Source of the DNA: Apibacter raozihei
GTDB lineage: Bacteria; Bacteroidota; Bacteroidia; Flavobacteriales; Weeksellaceae
Direction of reading: 5' to 3'
Length of the DNA: 64,000 bases
Assembly (NCBI RefSeq): GCF_004014855.1
Contig: NZ_CP034930.1
Span: 3,081,716 to 3,145,715, forward strand
This document shows, in pieces, positions 30,688 through 39,556 of the stretch. Within the stretch, counting starts at the first letter, position 1; each line of letters opens with the position of its first letter. Position numbers and translations under genes: made by a program. Below the pieces are notes generated by a model. The model saw only the letters and a program-made list of their open reading frames with translations. It did not search any database and had not been told where the DNA came from.

Positions 30688-30987
30688 ATGAATAAAAATT
30701 GGAAAATAGAAAAACTCCTTAACGGAGAAACTATTGTTTCACGAGAACCAGGTAATTCTATGTTACCTATTTTAAAATCTAAACAGGCTGTAATTTTAGA
30801 ACCTGTAAGATGGGAAGACTGTTGTGAAGGAGATATAGTTTTCTGCAAAGTGCGGGGAAATATATTTACACACCTTGTAAAAGGTAAAAACACCAAAAGA
30901 GGACTTCTTATCGGGAATAACCGTGGACACACCAACGGATGGACAAAAAGTGTGTATGGCAAAGTCATTGAAATTCTTAATGACTAG
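30688..30987 (+). CDS. Small S24/S26-like peptidase-domain protein
   Basis: A 99-residue protein that is only a serine-peptidase-like domain of the LexA/signal peptidase fold. EPGNSMLPIL holds the GxSMxP nucleophile (Ser near residue 28), followed by the GDIVFCKV strand and a C-terminal part THLVKGKN...GNNRGHTNGWTKSVYGKVIEI that resembles the His-containing S26B (SipW/archaeal) arrangement. No DNA-binding domain and no transmembrane anchor are present, so it is neither a full LexA-type repressor nor an ordinary signal peptidase. It stands alone in front of the mobile remnant. Substrate unknown. Confidence 0.72.
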   Translation: MNKNWKIEKLLNGETIVSREPGNSMLPILKSKQAVILEPVRWEDCCEGDIVFCKVRGNIFTHLVKGKNTKRGLLIGNNRGHTNGWTKSVYGKVIEILND

Positions 30988-31063
30988 CCTAAAAAAGTTA
31001 AAAAACTATTTTTATATTTTCAATACATGATTTGCTTAGTTATATTTAATATTTAGGTTTGTA

Positions 31064-31092
31064 CCCTCGCTGACGCAAGCATCCCGCTCGTG
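31064..31092 (+). repeat. REP-like repeat, left copy
   Basis: 29-bp GC-rich element, 6 nt past the stop of the RAYT pseudogene, with its inverted partner at 31652-31680 (24 of 29 positions identical by eye after reverse-complementing). Its GC content stands out sharply from the AT-rich surroundings. Confidence 0.75.
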
Positions 31093-31097
31093 TCCGC

Positions 31098-31633
31098 TTA
31101 AACATTCACATCAATTTGTAAAATTTCTTCAAAATCATCACAATAATTTCTTGCACTGCAGTATTTCCATTCCCAAAGTTCCATCAAAAAACCACTTTCT
31201 ACTGGATTTTGATGAATATAATTTAATTTTTGTTCAAATACTTTTAATGACCATATCTCAATCGGTTGGTTGTTTTGTTGCCATAGCTGATAATTTTTAA
31301 CGTTTGAATTTCTCTCTCCTGCTTTTTTCAGCATCCATAATATCCATTCCTTTCTACTTTCTTAATTGTTTTCTTTTATTGCTTCTATCAACTTTCTGGA
31401 AGTTAAACCTTTAAAATTCCTTATAAGTTCTGATGATTTACCACCCGCAGACCGAAGACTGGGCATAATACAATAGCCAAAAATGATCATTCCTTTATTT
31501 TTCTGCCATAATCCAAAGAAGAAATCATTATATCAAAATATTCCATTCTTGTAAAGAGGTCTATCCAACATACGGTAGCAAAACTTATAAAATAAGCTCC
31601 GTCTTTTTCGTGAAATTTATATTTTCTACACAT
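31098..31633 (-). pseudogene. REP-associated tyrosine transposase (RAYT, IS200-like), decayed
   Basis: Read in the minus strand from the ATG at 31633 the frame gives MCRKYKFHEKDGAYFISFA, the usual N terminus of Flavobacteriia RAYT proteins (single-strand HUH/Y1 transposases that act on REP hairpins). After ~46 codons a one-base frameshift occurs. The next part reads IIFGYCIMPSLRSAGGK, where family members have a PSHVHxIFRSA motif: the HUH histidines are deleted. A stop codon (TAA, after KENN) follows, then the intact C-terminal piece ESRKEWILWMLKKAGERNSN through QKLNYIHQNPVESGF to IDVNV. Frameshift, deletion of the metal-binding histidines and a stop make it dead. Inverted REP-like repeats flank it. 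Confidence 0.85.
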
Positions 31634-31651
31634 TTTTTGTATCTGCATTGG

Positions 31652-31680
31652 CACGAGCAGGACGCTCGCGCCAGCGAGGG
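31652..31680 (-). repeat. REP-like repeat, right copy (inverted)
   Basis: Inverted partner of 31064-31092, 18 nt upstream of the RAYT pseudogene start. It can fold by itself: CTCGC / GCGAG with a 4-nt loop. The pair is laid out as in a REP-RAYT unit. Confidence 0.75.
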
Positions 31681-31704
31681 GGACATTCAGCTATTTAAAA
31701 TTTT

Positions 31705-32514
31705 TCACTTACTTTCATCTAGCCATTTTTTATAATTAGTATCATCCATTTCTACCTGTATTTCTTCAAACAATTTATATTTATGTTCCTCAGGAAGTAA
31801 ATCATAAATGTCTTCATAATAAACTACCTCATCTCCAAATAATATCCCCTTTTCAGAAATATTTTCGTCACCTAACCATTCGAAATTAAAATCTGTAGCA
31901 CCATATTCAAAACATAAAATAATAAAATCTCGTAAAAAACTATTAAATCTTGGAGTGTTTAAATAGGCTGTTTCTGAATTATCAACTATTCCAGTAGTTT
32001 TTTTATTATTAAGCTTTTCGAAAAAAGCATCATTCCCAAATGTTATGCTGAAATAATTCCGAAAGAATAAGATTTTAACTGGTTCTGCATAAACACTATC
32101 ATTATTGTTTAATATAATATCTTGGTAGGTTATTAATAAATCTGCATTTACAATTTTCTCCGGTTTCAATTCGTTATTATCATTTACAAATAATATTGAT
32201 TGATACAATAAACCGTTTGTATATGAATATAATTTATTAAAACTAAAATTTATCCAATTATCAGGGAAAATTGTTTTTTCATTATCAAGTAAATCATAAA
32301 TATTCTCTGTTAAATTATCATTTAATTGTAAATTATTAGGTAACAAAATCCCATATTTGTATGATAAAAGTATGTAAGAAAATAAAAACTCTTTATTATT
32401 ATTTTCTAAAAAAAATCGTGATTCTTTATTATCCCAAACTATAATATATGAAGAAACATCATAATCTATTTCTTTCCAATATTTACTTATATTATTTATT
32501 TTACTACCACTCAT
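31705..32514 (-). CDS. Hypothetical protein, putative immunity partner of the upstream toxin
   Basis: 269 residues from the ATG at 32514, which overlaps the toxin gene's stop by 11 nt; the frame stays open to 32544 but the shorter start is typical of coupled genes. The protein is soluble, acidic and rich in Asn, Asp and Tyr, with no signal peptide and no motif that I recognise (segments such as WLGDENISEKGILFGDEVVYY near the C terminus). Small acidic proteins directly after a nuclease toxin are usually cognate immunity proteins. That role is inferred only from position and composition. Confidence 0.6.
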   Translation of the reverse strand: MSGSKINNISKYWKEIDYDVSSYIIVWDNKESRFFLENNNKEFLFSYILLSYKYGILLPNNLQLNDNLTENIYDLLDNEKTIFPDNWINFSFNKLYSYTNGLLYQSILFVNDNNELKPEKIVNADLLITYQDIILNNNDSVYAEPVKILFFRNYFSITFGNDAFFEKLNNKKTTGIVDNSETAYLNTPRFNSFLRDFIILCFEYGATDFNFEWLGDENISEKGILFGDEVVYYEDIYDLLPEEHKYKLFEEIQVEMDDTNYKKWLDESK

Positions 32515-33478
32515 TGCTATTAATTTTAAAGGTTCCTTGAGCATTAATTACTTCTAATTCTTCTATTACTGCTTTCAACTTTAATTTATCTATACCTGCT
32601 TTTTCAATGTTAGGAAATAAATCTTGTCTAACTTTATCAATAAATTGTTGCTTACTTAAATTAGAATATGGATTACTAGGATTATCAATTCTTAATTGTC
32701 CTGTATGGAGAGGATATAATGCCTTATTTGCAGTACTTAATCTTGTTTCTGTAGTAAACTTGCCAATTATACTATTAATATTTACCTTAATTTGTGACTC
32801 ACCTCCAGTGACTCTTTTACATTCAATAATTTTTTTATCTGTAATATTTAAAACATCTATCTCATTTCCTCCTATTATTTTAGAAATAATTACTTCTTTT
32901 CCTTGATTTAATTCTTTTATTCCCGTATCTAACTCATTTAATAAATTTTTCGCTGGTCTTCCTCCGTCAACTATTGAGCCATCAGAATTAATTACACTTT
33001 TATTAAACCAAGTAATTATATCTTCTGTATTTTTAAACTTAGGAGACGAAACAAGCTTATCCAACATTAAAGTCATTTTATTTCCTCCTATAGCATCGTC
33101 AATATACATCGCTCGAAGTATAATATCTTCTGATACAGATTTTGATAAACCTCTGGAAACTCATTTGCTTGTTAGCCGAATCTCTAATTCTGTAAGATTA
33201 TTTAATCCTTTCCACTTCTTATATCCTCCTGCTTTATCGATGGCATTTAAATTCTTAGAAACCAGATTTAGCTCATCAGGATTTCTCCTCAAAGCTGGCG
33301 CTTCTTCAGCAAGTATCTGCCATGCTTTAAAGCCATTTTTTTCATTAACAATATTTGTAAAGACCTTATCACCATTATACAAATCATCTACAAAATCATC
33401 AAAATTACAGGATTGGGAAGAAAGAAGATTGATGATCAGCAACCCTATTACCGTTAATAAGTTTCTATACCACATCAT
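32504..33478 (-). pseudogene. Polymorphic-toxin-like gene with PD-(D/E)XK nuclease domain, interrupted by an in-frame stop
   Basis: Two open segments in one frame are separated by a TGA at 33161-33163. The first (33161-33478, 105 residues) has a signal peptide (RNLLTVIGLLIINLL) and the toxin-linker block FKAWQILAEEAPALRRNPDEL...AGGYKKWKGL common in Bacteroidota polymorphic toxins. Beyond the stop the frame runs to the second ATG at 33109 (AMYIDDAIGGNKMTL) and then the 201-residue C-terminal part with GGNEIDVLNITDKKIIECKRV, an E-x-D...E-x-K arrangement (Asp85, Glu96, Lys98 of that segment) of restriction-enzyme-like nucleases. Toxin nature is inferred. The stop could be real decay or a sequencing error; the C-terminal part could also be translated alone from 33109. 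Confidence 0.65.
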
Positions 33479-34022
33479 TTTTAAAGTTTTTATTTTCCAA
33501 GCTATACTTCAACGTTTGAGTATTACCAGTTTTTTTATCTCTATATAGAAAATTAACAATATCTCCTTGTTTCCACATTTTTTCAAATTTTAATTTGTCG
33601 AAGGGATATGTTTTTTGCTGCAACGTTTCTTCTCTCAGATCGACCACCCAAACACTTCGCTGCCTTAACACAAAAAGCATATCATCCCAGAATTCATTTT
33701 CAATAAAAGCATTATTTGCACCTATCTCTGTATCATATTTTTTCAAGCTTAAATCATTGGTATTAAAAACCAACAAACCATAAGGAATAAATACAAATGC
33801 TCCATCTCCGGAATCAAGTTTAAATTTTTCTAAATTAGCTTCCAATCCACAGCCTTTGCTATTATAATCTAAAAGAGAATGTATATACAGTTTTTCATTA
33901 ACATACAGTCTGAATCTCCATAAAGTATATCCATAAAAGGGTTCGTCGAACTCTGTAGCTACAAGCTTTATATTTTTAAATTTGGATTCAAAAATATGGG
34001 GTTTATCTAATGCTAAGGGCAT
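33465..34022 (-). CDS. Hypothetical protein, intact copy of a tandem duplication
   Basis: A 185-residue soluble protein with a repetitive beta-rich look (LYVNEKLYIHSLLDY, GDGAFVFIPYGLLVFNTNDLSLKKYD, VVDLREETLQQKTYPFDKLKFEKMW). It has no signal peptide and no family that I recognise. The gene just upstream (34029-34592) encodes a clear paralogue with the same blocks in the same order. Its 3' end overlaps the toxin-like gene's first start by 14 nt, so the two are coupled. Tandem copies beside a toxin gene suggest immunity-like proteins, but this is inference. Confidence 0.7.
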   Translation of the reverse strand: MPLALDKPHIFESKFKNIKLVATEFDEPFYGYTLWRFRLYVNEKLYIHSLLDYNSKGCGLEANLEKFKLDSGDGAFVFIPYGLLVFNTNDLSLKKYDTEIGANNAFIENEFWDDMLFVLRQRSVWVVDLREETLQQKTYPFDKLKFEKMWKQGDIVNFLYRDKKTGNTQTLKYSLENKNFKNDVV

Positions 34023-34028
34023 ACGGTA

Positions 34029-34592
34029 TTATAATTTATTTGTGCTTTCAAAATCATAAGCTTCTGTATTAAAAATTAAAGTATTACTCTTTTCTAATTC
34101 TTTATCTTCATATAAAAAATAGATTTTGTTTTTTACCATCCACGTTTTTTCAAATACTAATTTTTGATAGGGATAAATCTCCTCAATAAACCTATTGTTT
34201 TCTAAATCAACGATACAAATAACTCTTTGGTTTAGTACAATAAGAAAATTATTTAAAAACAGATTAGAAATAAATTTATTATTATAATTCTCTATTGTTT
34301 TATCATATTTTTTAAGTTCTAGACTTTTAGTATTCAAAACCAAAAGACCCTAAGGAATAAATACAAAATTTCCTTTTGCTGATTCTAAAATAAAATTTTC
34401 AAGATTTTCCGGAAGTCCAAAAAACTTATCTTCATAATTTAAATATTCGTGGTGAAATACCTCACCATTTACATATAATTTACATTTCCAAATCTCAAAC
34501 CCATAATGAAGCTCATCCAACTCCGTTGTGACAAACTCAATATCATTAAATTTGGATTTAAAAAATTTTGGTTGATACGGATCTAAGAACAT
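34029..34592 (-). pseudogene. Paralogue of the 33465-34022 gene, broken by a nonsense codon
   Basis: One frame of 188 codons interrupted once, by TAG at the position where the intact copy has Tyr: FVFIP-stop-GLLVLNTKSLELKKYD here against FVFIPYGLLVFNTNDLSLKKYD in the neighbour. The parts before (MFLDPYQPKFFKSKFNDIEF) and after the stop align along the whole length with the intact copy, and only 6 nt separate the two genes. A recent tandem duplication followed by loss of one copy is the simplest reading; a sequencing error is the alternative. Restart at 34343 could yield a C-terminal fragment. Confidence 0.75.
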
Positions 34593-34633
34593 ACTATTAT
34601 TGCTGCTTTATTTTTCTTATAAATTTCATAAAC

Positions 34634-35092
34634 TTATTCTTTTCCGCCTTTAACATATTTTAAAAAATATGTTAAAAAATACAATGGAAAAAAAGATAAA
34701 AATAAACTAAACCCAAAAAATGTTATGGATTTAAAAGATTTTTCAATGCAAATGATTACAAATAAAATTATGATAAATACAATTATAGGAATTACGAAAT
34801 AATATTTTCTTCTATTCTCTCCCTTAAAAAAAAGAAAATGAAAAAAAGATGTTAAAAAAAGTATACTAAAAAATATATCATTGGCAAGATAAAATAATGC
34901 ACCTTCTTTTGCTACAGGAGAATTATTTCTATTAAAAACACCATTACTTAGATAGAAATCAGTACAAAAATGAATAATAATCATTCCTAAAATAAAGTTG
35001 GTTATATATATTATTTTATATCTATACCATATATAAATTACCAATAACAAAATGATTAGTAATGATACCCATTGAAATATGTTTAAACTCAT
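34634..35092 (-). CDS. Hypothetical small membrane protein
   Basis: 152 residues with four predicted transmembrane segments (about 5-22, 28-44, 66-88, 98-145 with a break), polar loops and a Lys-rich end (KYVKGGKE). No family is recognised. It heads the minus-strand accessory cluster that contains the toxin-like gene and its neighbours. It may be part of that cluster or just a neighbour. Confidence 0.6.
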   Translation of the reverse strand: MSLNIFQWVSLLIILLLVIYIWYRYKIIYITNFILGMIIIHFCTDFYLSNGVFNRNNSPVAKEGALFYLANDIFFSILFLTSFFHFLFFKGENRRKYYFVIPIIVFIIILFVIICIEKSFKSITFFGFSLFLSFFPLYFLTYFLKYVKGGKE

Positions 35093-35325
35093 TCTATAGC
35101 ATTTTACTCAAATATTATTTTAAAAATTTATTTTAGAAAATCTCCATTTGTATTAATATTAAGGATCAAACCGATTATTAATTTATTAGGTTTTAATTTT
35201 ATTGTAAAAATAACTTTCCCTATTAAACTTGCATGTTATATAAATAAATTCAAAAATAATTAAATAAATATAATTATTTTTTGCTGTTCAACATTTAAAC
35301 TTTTACTTTGACAAGTAAAAATATG

Positions 35326-35333
35326 TAATTTTG
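35326..35333 (+). promoter_or_regulatory. -7 promoter element
   Basis: TAATTTTG, an exact TAnnTTTG match, with a TTTG 15 nt upstream (35307-35310) that is slightly too close for an ideal -33 box. It is 12 nt before the ATG at 35346, so the transcript would have a very short leader. Confidence 0.5.
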
Positions 35334-35345
35334 CAAAAAAAATTC

Positions 35346-36140
35346 ATGAAAACTCCTTTAGATACTCGTGTTGAAAAGTTGAAACAACAAGGTTATGATT
35401 TATCTTTAAATAAAGTTCTGGATGATGCTTTTAGTGCCTGGAAAAAAATACTTTTTATGGGTATTGTCTATGTACTTTTCTCTTATTTATTTAGTAATCT
35501 GGTTTCTTTATTCTTATCCAACATTTTAGGAACTAAAGACTTAGATACTGAATTTAGTAATTCAATAATGAGTTTAAGTCAAAAACCTAATGGTTTTACT
35601 GAAATGATCCCCTTATTTCAGGAATATATGTACAACCCCCTAATTTTATCTAAAGCATTCATCTCTTCTTTCATTAACTTACTTATTTTCCCTATGGGAG
35701 CAGGGCTTATTTACTGTGCTTATCAGGCCGACAAAACAGGTACTACATCTTTTAAAGATCTGATCAGAGGATTTCAGGGCAATAAATTTATTAACCTTTT
35801 AGGACTAACCATTATTGTTTCTGTAGTAACTCTTTTAAGTGCATTTTTACTGTTTATTCCTTTATTATATATAATTCCTGCATTTTTACTTGCTGGAGCT
35901 TTTATTATTATAGACGAGGTTTCTCTATCCAAGGCCATCAAAAATAGTATAAAAATTGTTAATATGAATTTTGGTAAGGTTTTACTTGTATCCGTTGTAT
36001 CTTTTTTGATAAGTAAAGTTTTAGGTGTTGCGATGTGTGGAATCGGATTAATTATTACCATACCATACTCTTTTGCTATTGTATATTCAGTGTATAAAAA
36101 CACTATAGAGACCGTAAAAACTGAAGACATTTCTGAATAA
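35346..36140 (+). CDS. Multi-pass membrane protein of unknown function
   Basis: 264 residues from the ATG at 35346 (a TTG five codons earlier is less likely). A basic soluble start (TPLDTRVEKLKQQGYDLSLNKVLDDAFSAW) precedes about five to six hydrophobic segments with a GDxxG-poor loop and the block FIIIDEVSLSKAIKNSIKIVNMNFGK, which is seen in DUF975-like and GlpM/YciC-like membrane proteins, often misnamed beta-carotene monooxygenase in Flavobacteriia. No catalytic residues stand out. It lies 24 nt before the ClC gene on the same strand and is probably co-transcribed. Confidence 0.75.
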   Translation: MKTPLDTRVEKLKQQGYDLSLNKVLDDAFSAWKKILFMGIVYVLFSYLFSNLVSLFLSNILGTKDLDTEFSNSIMSLSQKPNGFTEMIPLFQEYMYNPLILSKAFISSFINLLIFPMGAGLIYCAYQADKTGTTSFKDLIRGFQGNKFINLLGLTIIVSVVTLLSAFLLFIPLLYIIPAFLLAGAFIIIDEVSLSKAIKNSIKIVNMNFGKVLLVSVVSFLISKVLGVAMCGIGLIITIPYSFAIVYSVYKNTIETVKTEDISE

Positions 36141-36164
36141 AGTATAATTTAAAAAATATAAATT

Positions 36165-37955
36165 TTGATACCCACATTATTAAAGAGGCTTCGTATAAAA
36201 TACAATATTGCCATTCGTAAGTTCAGGTATCAAAATCCGGAGGCTTTTGTATATCTGGTAAGTACCTTAATCGGCATTACTGGCGGATTGAGTGCTGTTA
36301 TCTTAAAGAATCTTGTAAGCTTTACAGAGGAGCTTGTTTATCACAATGAAAATATTCATTATAATTACTGGACTATCATATTACCAGCCATAGGTATTCT
36401 GCTTACGGTTATTTATATCAAATATTTTGTCAAAGCAAACATTAGCCATGGAGTTGAAAAAGTACTATATGCTATATCTAAAAACAGGAGTAAAATTGAC
36501 AAAAAAAATACTTATAGTTCCGTTATATCAAGTAGCTTAACAGTAGGATTTGGCGGTTCTGTAGGATTAGAAGCTCCTATAGTATACACCGGAGCTGCTA
36601 TCGGTTCCAATATAGCTCAAAAATTTAATTTAAATTTAAAATTAAGAACTCTTTTTATAGCTTGTGGCTGTTCAGCAGCAATTGCAGGAATATTTAAGGC
36701 ACCGATAGCTGCCATTATTTTTTCTTTGGAAGTTTTAATGATTGATTTAAGCATGTGGTCTTTAATACCTATTTTAATTTCGTCCACTACCGGAGCTTTA
36801 GTTTCTTATTTTTTATTGGGAGATAAAATATCTTTCTATTTTGCTATTTTTGAACCTTTTGATAAAACTAAAATTCCCTTTTATGTTCTGTTAGGAATGT
36901 CCTGCGGTTTTTTCTCCCTATATTTTACTAAGGTAAGCCGCTTAACCGAGAAGTTTTTTTCAAAGTATAAAAATAAATATTTGAAGGCTCTACTGGGAGG
37001 TGGTGCGGTGGGAATTCTCATATTTGTATTTCCCCCTCTGTTTGGTGAAGGATATATTGGCCTCCAGCATTTAATGAGTGATCACCCGGAAAGCATTGCT
37101 AATAATTCTTTTTTTTATTCACTCCGTTCCCATGATTATTTTCTTATCATTTTTTTGATTGGAATATTATTTATTAAAGTTATTGCCAGTAGCTTTACAA
37201 CAGCTTCCGGCGGTATCGGAGGAGTTTTTGCTCCGGCTCTTTTTACTGGTGGAATTTTAGGTTTTGTTTTTGCAAAAATCATCAACCTATTTAATTGGGT
37301 TAAACTTTCTGAGCATAATTTTACATTAGTAGGAATGGCTGGTGTTATGGCAGGAATTATGCATGCTCCTATGACTTCTATTTTTTTAATTGCTGAAATT
37401 ACCGGAGGCTATAATTTATTATTTCCATTAATAATAACCTCTTCAGTTGCATATTTAATGAAATACCGACTAGATAAATACTCTGTCTATACGTATAACC
37501 TAAAACGGCAAAATCAGATGATTACACATAATAAAGACAAAGAAGCAATTCGAAGGATGAATATGGAAGATTTAATTGAAACTGATTTTATTACAGTTCC
37601 CTTAACCTTATCTTTATCTAAATTTATTAAAGAAGAAATTCCTAAATCACGGAAAAATCTATTTGTTGTTGAGAATGTTGAAGGAGTTTTTATAGGTGTT
37701 ATTTTGGTAGACGAACTTATGGATGTCTTATTGAACAAAGAAAAATACGAAAATTTAAAGATCGTTGATGTTGTATCTAAACCTCCGGCAGTCATTAATC
37801 TTCACGATGATAATGAGGCGGTTTTTAAACTATTTGATCAAACTAATTCATGGTACCTTCCTGTTGTTGAAAATAAAAAATATATAGGTATGCTTTCCAA
37901 ATCCAAATTACTTCAGAAATACAGAAAATTAATCGTAGATTTTTCAGAGGATTAA
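36165..37955 (+). CDS. ClC family chloride channel/transporter with C-terminal CBS pair
   Basis: A 596-residue protein with the ClC membrane core (about residues 25-430) and two CBS domains (about 460-590). Selectivity-filter segments are GFGGSVGLEAPIVYTG, with the gating Glu at 136, and GIFKAPIAAIIF; the third, GGIGGVFAPALFTGG, is also standard. The only plausible start is TTG at 36165; there is no ATG before the first transmembrane segment, so a start from TTG or ATA is unusual but needed. It is 28 nt from the DinB gene and 24 nt after the membrane-protein gene. Whether it is a channel or a chloride/proton exchanger cannot be told. Confidence 0.92.
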   Translation: MIPTLLKRLRIKYNIAIRKFRYQNPEAFVYLVSTLIGITGGLSAVILKNLVSFTEELVYHNENIHYNYWTIILPAIGILLTVIYIKYFVKANISHGVEKVLYAISKNRSKIDKKNTYSSVISSSLTVGFGGSVGLEAPIVYTGAAIGSNIAQKFNLNLKLRTLFIACGCSAAIAGIFKAPIAAIIFSLEVLMIDLSMWSLIPILISSTTGALVSYFLLGDKISFYFAIFEPFDKTKIPFYVLLGMSCGFFSLYFTKVSRLTEKFFSKYKNKYLKALLGGGAVGILIFVFPPLFGEGYIGLQHLMSDHPESIANNSFFYSLRSHDYFLIIFLIGILFIKVIASSFTTASGGIGGVFAPALFTGGILGFVFAKIINLFNWVKLSEHNFTLVGMAGVMAGIMHAPMTSIFLIAEITGGYNLLFPLIITSSVAYLMKYRLDKYSVYTYNLKRQNQMITHNKDKEAIRRMNMEDLIETDFITVPLTLSLSKFIKEEIPKSRKNLFVVENVEGVFIGVILVDELMDVLLNKEKYENLKIVDVVSKPPAVINLHDDNEAVFKLFDQTNSWYLPVVENKKYIGMLSKSKLLQKYRKLIVDFSED

Positions 37956-37983
37956 ATTCTTTAGATTGTAATTTAAAATAAGC

Positions 37984-38508
37984 ATGAAAAAATCTGATAT
38001 AAGTCCAATGCCTCAGTATTTTGACAAATATATAAATCTGGTAAAAGATATTGAGTTACTGGATGCTTTTGAAAGCAGCCTTGAAGATCTTTATACTTTG
38101 GATACTTGTCTTTTAGAAAAAATAGGAAATAAGACCTACCTGAAAGATAAATGGGAAATTAAAGAGATTATACAACATATTACTGATATAGAAAGACTTT
38201 TAACTTCAGGCGTATTACGTTTTTCCAGGAATAAACCTTCTTTTATTATCAGTTTTGACGAAAATAGACTTACAAAACACTCTAAAGCTAAAAACAAAAA
38301 ATTGGCTTATATACTAGAAGAATTAATATCAGTAAGAAAATCTACAATTTGTCTTTATCAGAGTTTTGATGAAGAAGATTTACAAAAAAAAGGAATCAAT
38401 TGGAAATATGAAATCTCTGTATTAGCAATGGGTTTTAACATTATAGGACATCAGATGCATCATCTTAATTTTATAAAATCTAACTATTATCCACTTATAG
38501 AATTTTAA
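37984..38508 (+). CDS. DinB family protein
   Basis: A 174-residue four-helix-bundle protein of the DinB/YfiT type. The three-His metal site fits IIQHITDIERLL (first His) and GHQMHHLNFI (the closing His pair), with WEIKEII as the typical Trp-x-x-x-x-I/V lead-in. The family contains metal-dependent thiol transferases and damage-induced proteins; which one applies is not visible. It starts 28 nt after the ClC gene on the same strand. Confidence 0.87.
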   Translation: MKKSDISPMPQYFDKYINLVKDIELLDAFESSLEDLYTLDTCLLEKIGNKTYLKDKWEIKEIIQHITDIERLLTSGVLRFSRNKPSFIISFDENRLTKHSKAKNKKLAYILEELISVRKSTICLYQSFDEEDLQKKGINWKYEISVLAMGFNIIGHQMHHLNFIKSNYYPLIEF

Positions 38509-38627
38509 ATTTTCCGACAATTAATATACCATTTAACATCTAAATTGAAAACCTAGCTGATAAATAATTCCCTTTACATTACACCAATGTTATATTATTT
38601 CTTAATTATATATTTATCTTTTTTATT

Positions 38628-39464
38628 ATGCAATCTTTATTTAAACTACCGGAAGATTTATTTCACAATCAAACCGATATAAATTTTTACATTTATACTA
38701 ATAATTCATCCAACCGAAACCGGATAGTATTTTCTCATCATGTACTATGCTTTCTTATTAAAGGTGTCAAAGAAATTCATCATGCCAATTTTCACCAAAC
38801 TATAACTAATTCTCAGTATTTTCTGCTTCCCTCCGGAAGAACTTTAATGACTGATAAAATCGATAATAATGAATATAAAAGCCTATTGTTATTTTTTTCT
38901 GACAATTTTCTTTCCCAATTTTGTCTTACTAATACTATAGAGTTTACGAATAAAAATATGGCTACCAATATTGAAGTCTTTAAAAAAGATAATTTTATAC
39001 GTAATTATGAAAACTCATTATTGCTACTTAAAAATGAAATTCTCAACAGTGAAGAATTAAAAAAAATAAAATTGAATGAAATTCTTAATTATATACTTAT
39101 AAATTCGAAGGAAAAGATGTTTTCATTTATCAGCAACTGTTTTCGGCAAAAAGACAAAATAGTATTTATGCAGATTATAGAAAAGAATAAATATACCAAT
39201 CTTACAATCAAAGAACTTTCTTTTCTTTGTAATATGAGTATTTCTACATTTAAACGCAATTTTCATGAAATATATGCAACTACTCCAAAAAAATACTTTA
39301 TTGATCATAAAATGTTGAAAGCTAAAAAACTCCTAATGAAAGGTAAATACATATCAGACATATCTGAAGAACTACAATATCAAAACTTATCCTCTTTTAG
39401 TAAAGAGTTTAAAAAATATTTCGGTGTTTCTCCCAAAGAATTTACTAATAATATAACTTCCTGA
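38628..39464 (+). CDS. AraC family transcriptional regulator
   Basis: A 278-residue regulator. The N-terminal ~170 residues look like a cupin-type sensing domain (HHVLCFLIKGVKEIHHANFHQTI, SQYFLLPSGRTLM). The C-terminal ~100 residues form the paired HTH: first helix-turn-helix LTIKELSFLCNMSISTFKRNF, second ISDISEELQYQNLSSFSKEF followed by KKYFGVSPKEF, the canonical AraC signature. The gene after it (PEBP protein, 92 nt downstream, same strand) is a possible target. A 119-nt gap separates it from the DinB gene. Confidence 0.92.
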   Translation: MQSLFKLPEDLFHNQTDINFYIYTNNSSNRNRIVFSHHVLCFLIKGVKEIHHANFHQTITNSQYFLLPSGRTLMTDKIDNNEYKSLLLFFSDNFLSQFCLTNTIEFTNKNMATNIEVFKKDNFIRNYENSLLLLKNEILNSEELKKIKLNEILNYILINSKEKMFSFISNCFRQKDKIVFMQIIEKNKYTNLTIKELSFLCNMSISTFKRNFHEIYATTPKKYFIDHKMLKAKKLLMKGKYISDISEELQYQNLSSFSKEFKKYFGVSPKEFTNNITS

Positions 39465-39556
39465 AATTTGAACGTTCTGGATAAGTAATAAATCTTTTAA
39501 GATAATCTTTCTTACCACTTCTAATCATAGTTTTGTTAAAAATAAAAAACAAAATT

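Noticed and set aside
30669-30968. Minus-strand frame of 99 codons opposite the S24/S26-like gene
   Set aside because: It is the exact antisense of a gene with recognised motifs; its sequence shows no domain.
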